Numbered from the stretch's first letter, positions 17,341 to 26,607 are shown. The stretch: 38,255 nucleotides of DNA from an uncultured Clostridia bacterium (GCA_947166925.1 CAMVGD010000010.1:1-38255); one strand, 5' to 3'. Program-made: numbers and translations. The notes: a model not told the origin generated them from the sequence alone.

Positions 17341-18543
17341 ATGCGTGCATTCCGCTTGATTCCTTTGCTGCTGGCGATCCTGTTTCTGATCGCCTGCGCA
17401 AAGACCGCCGCGCCGGACACGGCGCAGAAGCCTGCAGATCCGATCGGCGCGGACGACGTCGTGATGACGGTCGGCGACGAGCCGGTCTATGCCGTTGTCT
17501 ACCGCTACCACCTGAACGAACGGTACGGAACGATCCGGGAGCACGGTCTCGACGATCACGATACCTATCTCCAATACGTCTCGAATCCGGGGATCAACTA
17601 CCTCTACACCTATTACGACACGCGCACGGAGGCGGGCATGAAGGCGCTTTCGGAGGACGTGCTGAAGGAGCTTGCGCTGGAGGCCGCGGCGATCGCCGCC
17701 GGCACGAAGGCGGGGTATCAGCTCAACGCCGCGGAGCAGTCTTACCTCATACAGGCGGAGACGGACGCGGAGGAAAAGCTCTCCGATCAGCTCAAAGAGA
17801 ACGGCGGAACGTATGAATCCGAAGAAGCGTTCTTCCGGGCGACCGGGTTTACAGAGGCGCGGTATACCGAGATGTTCGTCCGCAGCATGAAGGCCGGGAT
17901 CCTCTATAACCATCTGCTGGGGGATTACAAGGCGACGCACACGCTGACCGACGACGAGCTGATGACCGGCTATGCGCGGATCGTGAAGGAGACGTTTACG
18001 GACCGCTACACGGACGGGATGTATTCGCAGTACCTGTACTATTATATGACCGGCAAGCGCACGTTCCCGTCGCTGTATATCCCGGACGGCGCGATCTTCG
18101 TGCAGCTGTTCGCAAAATCGGAACCGACCGCGGAGGAGACCGAAGCGCTCGTGACGCGGGCGGAAACGGATTTCGAGGCGCTGTATATGAGCGCCGAAAA
18201 CGAATATCTGAAGAACGGCAGCGCGGGCGATCTTGCGGTCGCGCCGAAGGACGAGCTGCTGGACGGGCTCTATGAAGCGGCAAACGGCGTCGCGATCGGG
18301 GAGATCGGGACAATGACCTGCGAGAAGGACGGAAAAACGCTGTTCTGTGTGTTCCGCCGCATTGCGGGCGAGACCGGCATTGTGCCGATCGACCGGTATC
18401 CCGGCATCCGCGAGCGCATCGTCAATCAGCTGCTCGGCACGAAATGCATGGATACGCTGCGCGAAAAGCTCGGCGATCCGACCTGGGCCGTCCGCAGCGA
18501 GGATATGATCGATGCGGTCGTTTCCGCGATCGGAGCAGAATAG
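17341..18543 (+). CDS. Lipoprotein, SurA/PrsA-like peptidylprolyl-isomerase-related
   Basis: Lipobox LLAILFLIACAK; SurA_N-like helical region; follows the nucleotidyltransferase by 5 nt. Confidence 0.6.
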   Translation: MRAFRLIPLLLAILFLIACAKTAAPDTAQKPADPIGADDVVMTVGDEPVYAVVYRYHLNERYGTIREHGLDDHDTYLQYVSNPGINYLYTYYDTRTEAGMKALSEDVLKELALEAAAIAAGTKAGYQLNAAEQSYLIQAETDAEEKLSDQLKENGGTYESEEAFFRATGFTEARYTEMFVRSMKAGILYNHLLGDYKATHTLTDDELMTGYARIVKETFTDRYTDGMYSQYLYYYMTGKRTFPSLYIPDGAIFVQLFAKSEPTAEETEALVTRAETDFEALYMSAENEYLKNGSAGDLAVAPKDELLDGLYEAANGVAIGEIGTMTCEKDGKTLFCVFRRIAGETGIVPIDRYPGIRERIVNQLLGTKCMDTLREKLGDPTWAVRSEDMIDAVVSAIGAE

Positions 18544-18556
18544 AAAGGAGTTTTGT

Positions 18557-19399
18557 ATGGAAAAGAGAAAAATGGGAGGTTCTCCCGAAAAAGCGTATCA
18601 GAGCGCGCGGTATGCGATCCTGTTTCTGATCGTGCTGACCGTCGTCAACATCATTTTCCGCGTCGTAAGCATCGACCGGTACTTTGTTTCGTCGGTGTTC
18701 CTGTCCTACTTTGCGGTCACCTATTTCGGGGAACTGTACCAGCTGGGGCTCGGCGTTGTGATTGCAGGCGCGATCCTCGTTCCGTATGTGCTCGCGTTTT
18801 TCCTTTCCAAGAAGAAGCCGGCATGGATGATCGTCGCGCTGGTGCTGTTCGCGCTGGATACGCTGTTCGTGATCGCCATGATGTTCCTTCTGAAACAGAT
18901 CGGCGAAAGCCCGCTCAGCATGATCCTTGACCTGCTGCTGCACGCGCTCGGCATCTTTGAGCTCAGCATGGGCGTGAAGTATCGCGAGGCTGCAACGGAG
19001 GAAGCGGACGCGGCAGAGGAAGGCGCCGCGCTGCCGGGCGACGAGGACGGCGAATACCGGGAGGTTTCGGGCGTCGTCGCAGTCTCGAAGGAAGACGGGA
19101 AACATACCTTGGAGGCCGCGGGCGTCGTGCGCTTCTATGAAAACGAGGTCGTGATCGGCAGCATCAATACGGGAAGCGCGCTTCTGATCGGAGCGGCGTA
19201 TTCTTCGCCGACGGAGCGGATGCGTTTCGCCTATCCCGAGATCGCGCGCGCACGTTTCACAAAAAAGAACGAACGCACCGTGCAGATTGACCTGACCGAC
19301 GGCCGCTACGCATACTTTGTGCTGACCGAAGCGAACCGCGATCTGCTTGCGTCGCTGCTGTACGAGCACGGCGTCACGATCGAGCCGTTCGCCGAATAA
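18557..19399 (+). CDS. Hypothetical membrane protein (four TM helices plus C-terminal cytosolic domain)
   Basis: SD AAAGGAG; hydrophobic segments in residues 20-140. Confidence 0.7.
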   Translation: MEKRKMGGSPEKAYQSARYAILFLIVLTVVNIIFRVVSIDRYFVSSVFLSYFAVTYFGELYQLGLGVVIAGAILVPYVLAFFLSKKKPAWMIVALVLFALDTLFVIAMMFLLKQIGESPLSMILDLLLHALGIFELSMGVKYREAATEEADAAEEGAALPGDEDGEYREVSGVVAVSKEDGKHTLEAAGVVRFYENEVVIGSINTGSALLIGAAYSSPTERMRFAYPEIARARFTKKNERTVQIDLTDGRYAYFVLTEANRDLLASLLYEHGVTIEPFAE

Positions 19400-19452
19400 T
19401 TCCCAAAAACAAACAGAAGGAGGAAACCCCTCCTTCTTTTTTCTGCTTGCTT

Positions 19453-20268
19453 TTACGACTGCTCTTTCAGCTCGAGCGCGCGCTTATAGAGCTGCTTTTT
19501 CGGAAGCTTGAGACGCTCGGCGGCGATCGCCGCGGCGTCCTTGACCGATTCGGTTTTCAAAAGATCGAGCAGCAGCGCGTCGGGATCCGGCGCGGCTTCT
19601 TCCGCCTTGCGTCCGGGGATGAAGCAGATCACGCATTCGCCCTTGGGCTCCTCGGCAAAGCGTTCGATGAGCTCCGAAAGCGAGCCGGTCACCACGGTCT
19701 CGAACTTTTTGGTGAGCTCGCGCAGCACCGCCGCCGGTCCGTCGCCGAAGCGGTCGAAAAGATCCTTGAGCGTCGCCTGAACGCGGTGCGGGCTTTCGTA
19801 GAGAATGACCTGGTGGTCAAGCTTTGCGATCGCGTCGAGCATTTCGCGGCGCGGCTTCGATTCGCGCGGAAGGAAGCCGAAAAAGCTGAACGGCTGCGCG
19901 GGCAGTCCCGAGAGCACGGCGGCAATGACGGCGGCGCTCGGACCGGGGATCACGGTGTGGGGGAGGTGTTCCCTCTGGCAGGCTTCGACGAGCATCGCCC
20001 CGGGATCGGAAACGCCCGGCATACCGGCGTCGGAAACATAGGCGACGTCGCGTCCGTCCCGCAGGGCGGCAACGACCTCCTCCGTACGCTCGCGCTCGTT
20101 GTGCGTGTGCAGGGAACGGGTCGGTTTTTTGATGTTGAAATGGTTGAGAAGCAATCCAGTATGGCGCGTGTCCTCGCAGTAGATCACATCGACGGCGGAC
20201 AGGACTTCGACCGCGCGCGGAGAGAGGTCGCCGAGGTTGCCGATGGGCGTTGCGACAAGATACAGCAT
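19453..20268 (-). CDS. rsmI: 16S rRNA (cytidine1402-2'-O)-methyltransferase RsmI
   Basis: MLYLVATPIGNLGDLSPRAVEVL, CEDTRHTGLLLNHF, SDAGMPGVSDPG. Confidence 0.95.
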   Translation of the reverse strand: MLYLVATPIGNLGDLSPRAVEVLSAVDVIYCEDTRHTGLLLNHFNIKKPTRSLHTHNERERTEEVVAALRDGRDVAYVSDAGMPGVSDPGAMLVEACQREHLPHTVIPGPSAAVIAAVLSGLPAQPFSFFGFLPRESKPRREMLDAIAKLDHQVILYESPHRVQATLKDLFDRFGDGPAAVLRELTKKFETVVTGSLSELIERFAEEPKGECVICFIPGRKAEEAAPDPDALLLDLLKTESVKDAAAIAAERLKLPKKQLYKRALELKEQS

Positions 20269-21182
20269 CAGCGGATCCTCGTGCGCAGGTTTTCCCCGCG
20301 CAAAAGCACGATCGAGGTCAGCGCGCCGTCGATGATGCGGCTCGCGACGCGTTCGCCGTAGCGCTCAAAGAGTCCCTCGCGGTCAAGGTTCGAGATCAGC
20401 ACGGTCGGCAGCATCGCCGCCGCGCGCTCGTTGAGTATGCGGAAGATCGTTTCGATCGTAACGTTCGGGACCATGGCTTCGGTGCCGAGATCGTCGAGGA
20501 TCAGCAGCTCGGCGGAAACGTACGGCGCGACCGCGTCCTCACGCGCGTCGATGCCGGAAAGGATGTCCTGAATGCACTGATATGCGGTCGACTTAAACGT
20601 ACGGACGCCGGCTTCGATCGCAGCGTAGCCGATCGCGTTGCCGAAATAGCTCTTGCCGAGACCGCTCTGTCCGACGATGAGCAGGTTCGGCTTTTCGGAA
20701 TGGGGAAGCGCGGCGACATAGCGCTCGCAGAAGCGCTTCATGCCGAGCCCCTGCTTTTTCTGTTCGCTGCTCGGATAGATCGCCTCGTTGAAGTTTCCGA
20801 ATGTTTCGCGGTCGTTGATGCACGAGGCGGACAGCAGCAGCTCCTGCTGCTTTTTGAGCGCGCAGGAACAGAGCTTTGAGGGCTCGCCGATCTCGCCCCG
20901 GTCCTGACACTTCGGGCAGGTGTAGATCGGATCGAGATAATCGGAGGGCAGTCCCAGCGAGATCAGGAGATTCTTGCGCTCCGCCGTGTTCTGTGCGATG
21001 CGCGAGATCGCGGCGGCAGAGGACAGCCTGCCCGCGCCGACCTGCAGAAACACGCGCGAGGGCTCGTCCATCAGCGCGCGGAAGCGCCCGTCCTTCGCTT
21101 CGCATTCCGCGATCCGCTTTTGCCAGAGACGGTAGTTTTTGTCTCTGAGATCGCTGTAATACCGTTTTAATTCGTTCGTCAT
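20268..21182 (-). CDS. DnaC/DnaI-like ATP-binding replication protein
   Basis: Walker A VGQSGLGKSYFGNAI, Walker B LLILDDLGTE; zinc-binding CPKCQDRG..CSC. Confidence 0.9.
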   Translation of the reverse strand: MTNELKRYYSDLRDKNYRLWQKRIAECEAKDGRFRALMDEPSRVFLQVGAGRLSSAAAISRIAQNTAERKNLLISLGLPSDYLDPIYTCPKCQDRGEIGEPSKLCSCALKKQQELLLSASCINDRETFGNFNEAIYPSSEQKKQGLGMKRFCERYVAALPHSEKPNLLIVGQSGLGKSYFGNAIGYAAIEAGVRTFKSTAYQCIQDILSGIDAREDAVAPYVSAELLILDDLGTEAMVPNVTIETIFRILNERAAAMLPTVLISNLDREGLFERYGERVASRIIDGALTSIVLLRGENLRTRIR

Positions 21183-22366
21183 ACGTCCTCGTTCAGGTCC
21201 ACGACCAGCTGATTGAAGTCTTTCTCGGAGATCGGCGTCTGCTGGTAGAGCAGCGCGGCGTTCTTTTTCTTTTTCTTCGCGGGCTGCGCCTTCGGCTTGC
21301 GCAGGGCGTCCATCGCCTGCTCGACCGTTCCGATCTGCGCGTCCGCCCAGTCGGACAGCATCTTTTTCAACAGCCCAAGCGCACGCTCGGCGCCGGCGCA
21401 TTCGTCGGCGGCAAGCAGGATCGCTTCGCGCGAAATGCCCTTCTCGCTGCGGAACATCGCAAGCTGCGCGACCGTCGTCTTATCCGGCGCGCCGATCTTG
21501 CCGAGCCGGGCGTAGACCTCGCGCGCAAACGCGCGGTCCGCGTTCTCCCGCTCCGCGGCGGCGTCCATCGCCTGCACGTCCGTGACCTTGTTTTCCTTCA
21601 TTTCCGCAAGCCGGTCGTTCAGGATCGCAAAGGTCGGTGAAGCGACGTCCGTCATCCGCGCGGCGGCGGCAAGGATCGTCTCGGCGTCGAAGCCGAGCTC
21701 GCTCGTCCAGCGGTCGTACAGCGCCATTTCGTCGACGGTCGGCGGGCGGCGCTTGTTCCAGCGGCGCAAAACCTCCGCGGCGCCGTGCTTCTGCACGCGG
21801 CAGTCCGCGACGTACTGTTCGGCGGCTTCCTGCGTTCTGACGCCTTTCTCGCTCCACTCCTGCGCAACGGTCAGGATATAATTTGCCGAGACGCGTTTTC
21901 CCTTCATCTCGATGCAGTAGGCGACGAGCGAAAGCACCGCGCCCTCCTCAAGCCCATAGAGCTCGATGCAGTCGTACATCGCCTTCATCTCGCGCAGGTC
22001 GAGCGACCGCGGCGAGAGGAGCGCGTTGAGCGATTCGATGAACCGGCGGTACTTCACGGGCGCCGCGGTCGTGACGGCGGGCTGCTCGGTCAGGAGATAC
22101 TCCACAGTCAGCGGTTCGTCGCTGCGGATGCGCACAAGCCCCTTCGCCTGCCAGTACACGAAGGCGCAGCGGATCTGCGCGTCGCTCATGCCAAGCGCGT
22201 CCGTCATGTCCGTATCGGATAGCGAGGGGTGATAGCACTGCATCAGTCCGAACAGGTATACCTTGACAAACATGCCGTCCGCGTCGGGCATGTACTCGAG
22301 GAAAAACAAATTGTCGACCGGCGTCATTTCGCGCCGCGCCGCTTCCGGCGAAAAACGAATATTCAT
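21179..22366 (-). CDS. DnaD-domain replication initiation protein
   Basis: ATG at 22366 (MNIRFSPEAARREMTPVDNLFFLEYMP); DnaD-type C-terminal region; 4-nt overlap with the DnaC-like gene. Confidence 0.8.
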   Translation of the reverse strand: MNIRFSPEAARREMTPVDNLFFLEYMPDADGMFVKVYLFGLMQCYHPSLSDTDMTDALGMSDAQIRCAFVYWQAKGLVRIRSDEPLTVEYLLTEQPAVTTAAPVKYRRFIESLNALLSPRSLDLREMKAMYDCIELYGLEEGAVLSLVAYCIEMKGKRVSANYILTVAQEWSEKGVRTQEAAEQYVADCRVQKHGAAEVLRRWNKRRPPTVDEMALYDRWTSELGFDAETILAAAARMTDVASPTFAILNDRLAEMKENKVTDVQAMDAAAERENADRAFAREVYARLGKIGAPDKTTVAQLAMFRSEKGISREAILLAADECAGAERALGLLKKMLSDWADAQIGTVEQAMDALRKPKAQPAKKKKKNAALLYQQTPISEKDFNQLVVDLNEDV

Positions 22367-22372
22367 GTTCGT

Positions 22373-22402
22373 ATTATAGCACGGGTCGGACCGGGATTGC
22401 AA
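22373..22402 (-). promoter_or_regulatory. Promoter of the dnaD-dnaC-rsmI operon; -10 ends 6 nt before ATG
   Basis: Minus strand TTGCAA-18-TATAAT-ACGAAC-ATG. Confidence 0.8.
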
Positions 22403-22492
22403 CGGAAAACCGCAATTGTCCGAAAGATCCCGAAGCAAAAACGGGTTTGCCGGTACAAGTAAAAATGACTGGTATTTTCCCGCCGCGTACAC

Positions 22493-22498
22493 TATAAT
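22493..22498 (+). promoter_or_regulatory. -10 box TATAAT 7 nt before the spoIID-like ATG
   Basis: TATAAT-ATAAACC-ATG; -35 weak (TGGTAT at 17 nt spacing). Confidence 0.6.
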
Positions 22499-22505
22499 AT
22501 AAACC

Positions 22506-23639
22506 ATGAGACGCAGAAAGAAAAAGAAACAGAATCCCTTGGTCGCGATCGCGCTTTCGGTCGTGCTGCTGGCGCTCTCCGTGCTGCTGTTTCTGCTGAT
22601 GCGCGCCGTGCTCAGCGGAAAGGAGATCAAAACGGAATCGTGCAAGCCGAACGCGGCGGGCGAGATCGCGGTCATGACGCCCGCGCCGACGCTTCTGGAC
22701 CTGTACGCGTATTTCGACTGGACGGAAACGACGACGATCCGGGTATACGATCATCGGGCGGACAAGCTCGTCGATATGGACCTTGAGGAGTACATCGTCG
22801 GCGTCGTTTCCGCGGAGATGCCCGCATACTACGAATTTGAAGCGCTGAAGGCGCAGGCGGTCGCGTCGCGCACCTACACGCTGTACAGCATGGCGCACGG
22901 CGGATGTCACACGAATCCGGACGCCGACGTGTGCACGAACAGCAAATGCTGTCAGGCGTTCTCGACGCACGAGCGGATGCAGAACGCATGGAAGAACGAC
23001 TACGCGGACAACTACAACCGCGTCGCTCAGGCGGTCATGGGGACTGCGGGTGAGGTGCTCGTTTACGACGGCAAACTCTGCGACGCGCTGTATCACGCCT
23101 GCTCCGGCGGACAGACGGAAAACTCCGAAAACGTCTATGCCAACGCGCTTCCGTACCTGCGCGGCGTGGACAGCCCGTACGAGGATCCGATGCGCGAGGA
23201 GGACGTCAGCTTCGGCACGGACGCGCTCGTTGAGCTGATCGCGGCAAAGTACCCGGAGAGCGGGATCAACGGAAACAACGTCCGCGACGGGATCGCGATC
23301 GAAAAGGCGTATGAAAGCGGGCGCGTGGAAACGCTGCGGCTCGGCAAAACGACGATCACCGGCAAACAGGCAAGGAACCTGTTCGGGCTTCGGAGCACGA
23401 TGTTCACGGTCGACTGGACGGGCACGGGGATCGTGTTCCATACGAAGGGCTTCGGGCACGGCGTGGGGCTTTCCCAGAACGGCGCAAACGGCATGGCAAA
23501 GCACGGCTCGGACTACCGGGAGATCCTGCTGCACTACTATACGGGCGTTTCGATCGCCTCGTACGGCGCGGACGGGATCACGGAGCATACGGACGCCGCG
23601 CCGCAGAACACGGACAATCCGTTCGTACCGGAGGGCTGA
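22506..23639 (+). CDS. spoIID: SpoIID/LytB domain protein (stage II sporulation protein D)
   Basis: LEEYIVGVVSAEMPAYYEFEALKAQAVASRTYTL, YHACSGGQTE, GFGHGVGLSQNGA. Confidence 0.93.
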   Translation: MRRRKKKKQNPLVAIALSVVLLALSVLLFLLMRAVLSGKEIKTESCKPNAAGEIAVMTPAPTLLDLYAYFDWTETTTIRVYDHRADKLVDMDLEEYIVGVVSAEMPAYYEFEALKAQAVASRTYTLYSMAHGGCHTNPDADVCTNSKCCQAFSTHERMQNAWKNDYADNYNRVAQAVMGTAGEVLVYDGKLCDALYHACSGGQTENSENVYANALPYLRGVDSPYEDPMREEDVSFGTDALVELIAAKYPESGINGNNVRDGIAIEKAYESGRVETLRLGKTTITGKQARNLFGLRSTMFTVDWTGTGIVFHTKGFGHGVGLSQNGANGMAKHGSDYREILLHYYTGVSIASYGADGITEHTDAAPQNTDNPFVPEG

Positions 23640-23640
23640 T

Positions 23641-24327
23641 ATGGAACGCTGGGAATGGCTGATCGAGGGAAAAACGGGGATCCTGCAGGATCCCGCGCTC
23701 GGCTGCTTCACGGAGGATCCGATCGCACTCGTGCATTTTGCGAGGATCGGCGGGAAGGATACGGTGCTGGATCTCGGCACGGGCAGCGGCGTGATGTGCC
23801 TTTACGCGGAAGCGCTTTACGGCGGCGCGTATACCGGGATCGACGTCGACGAGGCGCAGATCGTGCTTGCGCGGCGCAGCGCGGAACGGAACGGACAGAC
23901 GATCCGGTTTCTGACGCTTCGCGCCGAGGACGCGCCGGATGCGCTCGGACACGGGACGTTCACCCGCGTGCTGATGAATCCGCCGTACTTCGTTTCGGGC
24001 GATCCCGGCGCGCGTGCGACCGCGCGGCACGCGGACGCTTCGCAGCTTTCCGACTGGTGTCGGGCGGCGTTTCTGCTGCTCCGCAACGGCGGGACGCTTT
24101 CGCTCTGCTATCCTGCGGACGGGCTTGCGCCGCTGTTCCGCGCGCTGGACGAAAACCGGCTTGCGCCGAAGCGCATGCAGCTTGTGATGAGCGGACAGCG
24201 CGCAAGGCTCGCGCTCGTCGAGGCAAAGAAGCTCGGAGGGGACGGTCTCATGGTCACGGTCCTGCCGGACGGCAGACCGGGCGGGGACCGGACGCCGTTC
24301 GGTACGCAGCCGAAGCTGCTCGTATAG
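23641..24327 (+). CDS. TrmN6-like tRNA1(Val) adenine-N6 methyltransferase
   Basis: VLDLGTGSGVMCLYAEAL, NPPYF motif; adjoins the spoIID stop. Confidence 0.85.
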   Translation: MERWEWLIEGKTGILQDPALGCFTEDPIALVHFARIGGKDTVLDLGTGSGVMCLYAEALYGGAYTGIDVDEAQIVLARRSAERNGQTIRFLTLRAEDAPDALGHGTFTRVLMNPPYFVSGDPGARATARHADASQLSDWCRAAFLLLRNGGTLSLCYPADGLAPLFRALDENRLAPKRMQLVMSGQRARLALVEAKKLGGDGLMVTVLPDGRPGGDRTPFGTQPKLLV

Positions 24328-24432
24328 CGCTGTTCAAGAAACGTTCACGGCTTCCCCGAAGGATGTAAAGGTCTGTCTGTTGCATTCCCGCTCCGATTCG
24401 TGCAGACTGTAGGCGAAGGGAGGGGGAGAGCA

Positions 24433-24831
24433 ATGATTTGGGAGAATACATGGGACGCTGCGGGCGGCGGGATCCGCAAAAGGACGCAGCGCCGCAAAGG
24501 GGACGCTTCCCGCTGCGCCGCGGAGCTTCTGCTGCAGTTCGGGATCACGCCGCACCTGAGCGGCTTTGAACCGCTGACCGAGGGCGTCCGGATGACGGCG
24601 GAGCGGGAACGGCGAAGCATGCGTCCGCCGATCCGCGACCTCGAACCGGCGATGCGGGATCTTTGCGGAGAATGCCGTCCGGAGCATGCGATGCGCGACG
24701 CGATCGGCGCCGGGTTCGCCGGCACGAACGAGGTCTTCGCACGGGTCTTTCCGTTTTCGGACCGTCCGGGCAGCGCCGAGTTCATCTGCACGCTCGCCGA
24801 GCTGGTTTCAGACCGCATCACGGAATCCTGA
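24433..24831 (+). CDS. Standalone Spo0A C-terminal-like (Spo0A_C) domain protein
   Basis: LLLQFGITPHLSGFEPLTEGVRM...DLEPAMRDLCG..PEHAMRDAIGAGF...RPGSAEFICTLAELV parallels the Spo0A effector domain; no receiver domain. Confidence 0.65.
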   Translation: MIWENTWDAAGGGIRKRTQRRKGDASRCAAELLLQFGITPHLSGFEPLTEGVRMTAERERRSMRPPIRDLEPAMRDLCGECRPEHAMRDAIGAGFAGTNEVFARVFPFSDRPGSAEFICTLAELVSDRITES

Positions 24832-24837
24832 AAAAGG

Positions 24838-25102
24838 GGCTGTTCAAAAACGCTTTGAACAGCCACAATGAATTCTCGCTTCGCTCCGTGAATTGTCCTT
24901 TGGACATGAATTTCCCCTCGCGGGGAATGAATTGACGCCGAACGGCGTCATGAAGGAAGATTTTCCGTCCGGAAAATCCACATGCATGTGACCTTTGGTC
25001 ACAATTCATGCCGAAGGCAATTCATGGCGCAGCCAATTCATGCGGCATAGCCGCAATTCATCGGGGATGTTAAAAACTGACAATCAGTTTCTTAACATCC
25101 CC
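24838..25102. repeat. Mini-hairpin array C: two opposed arms (ATGAATT rightward, AATTCAT leftward), each starting with a long hairpin next to its gene
   Basis: Hairpin GGCTGTTCAAA/TTTGAACAGCC (24838-24864); ATGAATT arm; palindrome CACATGCATGTG; AATTCAT arm; hairpin GGGGATGTTAA..TTAACATCCCC (25063-25102). Confidence 0.9.
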
Positions 25103-25118
25103 TTTCATATGAAACGGA

Positions 25119-25937
25119 TTACTGCCGGATCGAAGCCTCAAGCGTCTGCGCGACGTGCTCCGCGATCTCCTGCGTGGAGAGATCGGCGATCTGCTCCGGC
25201 GACAGGACTTCGACGACCTCGAAGGAAACCCTCGCGCCGCGCCAGAGGAAGCGCTTCAGCGCCTTTTCGGTGCCGCGGTTCACGGCGACGACGATCGGCG
25301 CGCCCGCGCGCTTTGCGATCGAGAAGGACCCGGCGTGCAGCGGCAGCAGCGGCGCGTCCGTCTTGTTGCGCGTGCCCTCCGGAAAGATCCCGACGGCGGT
25401 CTGTTCATCTTTGAGGATATCGATCGCGTACAGGATCGTTTTCAGCGCCTGCCGGTTGTTTTCGCGGTCGATGAACGGGTAGCCGCAGATGTGCGCGTAG
25501 CGTCCGGCGACCGGCATGTTCAGGATCTCCGGCTTGCAGATATAGATGATCTCCGTGCCCTTCAGCAGCGTCAAGGGAAGGAACGGATCGATCATGGAGC
25601 GATGGTTCGCGACCAGCAGAAACGGCTTTTTGCGGTCGATGCGGTCGATCCCTTCGGCGTGCACGCGGATTCTTCCCGCGAGCAGGATCAGCTGCATGGT
25701 TTCGACGACCAGCCGCCGCATGCCGTGGTGCGCCCGCGTGACCGGCTTTTTCTTATTGATAAAAAGAGAGATCGCGACGATCAGCAGGGCATACAGAAGC
25801 AGCAGACAGAGATACGCCGCCGTAAAGAGCAGCGGGATGCGCAGAATAAACCACCACGTTTCGCACGGACCGAACGCGAAGGACAGCCCTGCGGCGGCGC
25901 CGGCGGAGAGAAGCAGGATCAGGATCCAGACCAGCAT
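25119..25937 (-). CDS. 1-acyl-sn-glycerol-3-phosphate acyltransferase (PlsC family)
   Basis: VANHRSMIDPF (NHxxxxD), GIFPEGTRNK; start at 25937 with SD GGGAG. Confidence 0.9.
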   Translation of the reverse strand: MLVWILILLLSAGAAAGLSFAFGPCETWWFILRIPLLFTAAYLCLLLLYALLIVAISLFINKKKPVTRAHHGMRRLVVETMQLILLAGRIRVHAEGIDRIDRKKPFLLVANHRSMIDPFLPLTLLKGTEIIYICKPEILNMPVAGRYAHICGYPFIDRENNRQALKTILYAIDILKDEQTAVGIFPEGTRNKTDAPLLPLHAGSFSIAKRAGAPIVVAVNRGTEKALKRFLWRGARVSFEVVEVLSPEQIADLSTQEIAEHVAQTLEASIRQ

Positions 25938-26046
25938 GAAAAGATCACTCCCTTCCGTCTCCATTATAGCGGACGGCGGCGTTTTTTTCAATCGTTTCTC
26001 CAAAACGAAAAAAGGAGGCTGCCCTCCTTTTGTCCGGCGGAAGGAA

Positions 26047-26607
26047 TCAGCCGGCGTTCTCGCCCTGCGTCAGCGCCAGCAGGTTCCGGCACAGGTTGTC
26101 GAGCAGCGCGCGGATGCGCGCCTCGAGCTCGCAGGACGGCTTCGGCGGACGGCCGACGTGCGGCGCGTCGGGATCGCGCACGAACGGATCCGGCACGCGG
26201 TGTCCCTTTGCGATCAGCGCGCTGCGCGCGGCGCGCACCCGTTCCGGCTGCGTCTTCAGAAGCGCGCGGTATTTGTTCTGATAGCGCAGCATGCGGCGCG
26301 TGTCGCCGTTTGCCATGTCCAGCGTGCAGGACCGGACCGACTGTCCGTTCGACAGCGCGAGGAGCACCGCGTCGAGAAGCCGGTCCGTCTCCTCCTCGGA
26401 GAAGGGCAGGAACGCAGGCTCGGCCTTTTCCGCGGCCTTCAGCTGCGTGTAGTAATGATTGCGGACGCTGTTCGGCCGCCGGTCGGTCTGCGCCGCGATC
26501 GTGTCGAATGCGATCCGTAACGGCTGCCGCGTTTTGCGCGCGTCGAGGACGCATTTCAGCAGCGCGGCGTTCTCCTGATCGGTCCAACCCGTATGGTTCT
26601 CTTTCAT
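26047..26607 (-). CDS. Myb/SANT-like DNA-binding regulator (RsfA-like N-terminus)
   Basis: GWTDQENAALLKCVLDARKTRQPLRIAFDTIAAQTDRRPNSVRNHYYTQLK; SD AAGGAGG. Confidence 0.6.
   Translation of the reverse strand: MKENHTGWTDQENAALLKCVLDARKTRQPLRIAFDTIAAQTDRRPNSVRNHYYTQLKAAEKAEPAFLPFSEEETDRLLDAVLLALSNGQSVRSCTLDMANGDTRRMLRYQNKYRALLKTQPERVRAARSALIAKGHRVPDPFVRDPDAPHVGRPPKPSCELEARIRALLDNLCRNLLALTQGENAG

Noticed and set aside
22465-22493. Sigma-E type promoter (CGTACACT as -10) for spoIID
   Set aside because: The -10-like match is reasonable but no -35 element lies at the required spacing; kept only as an alternative to the TATAAT box.
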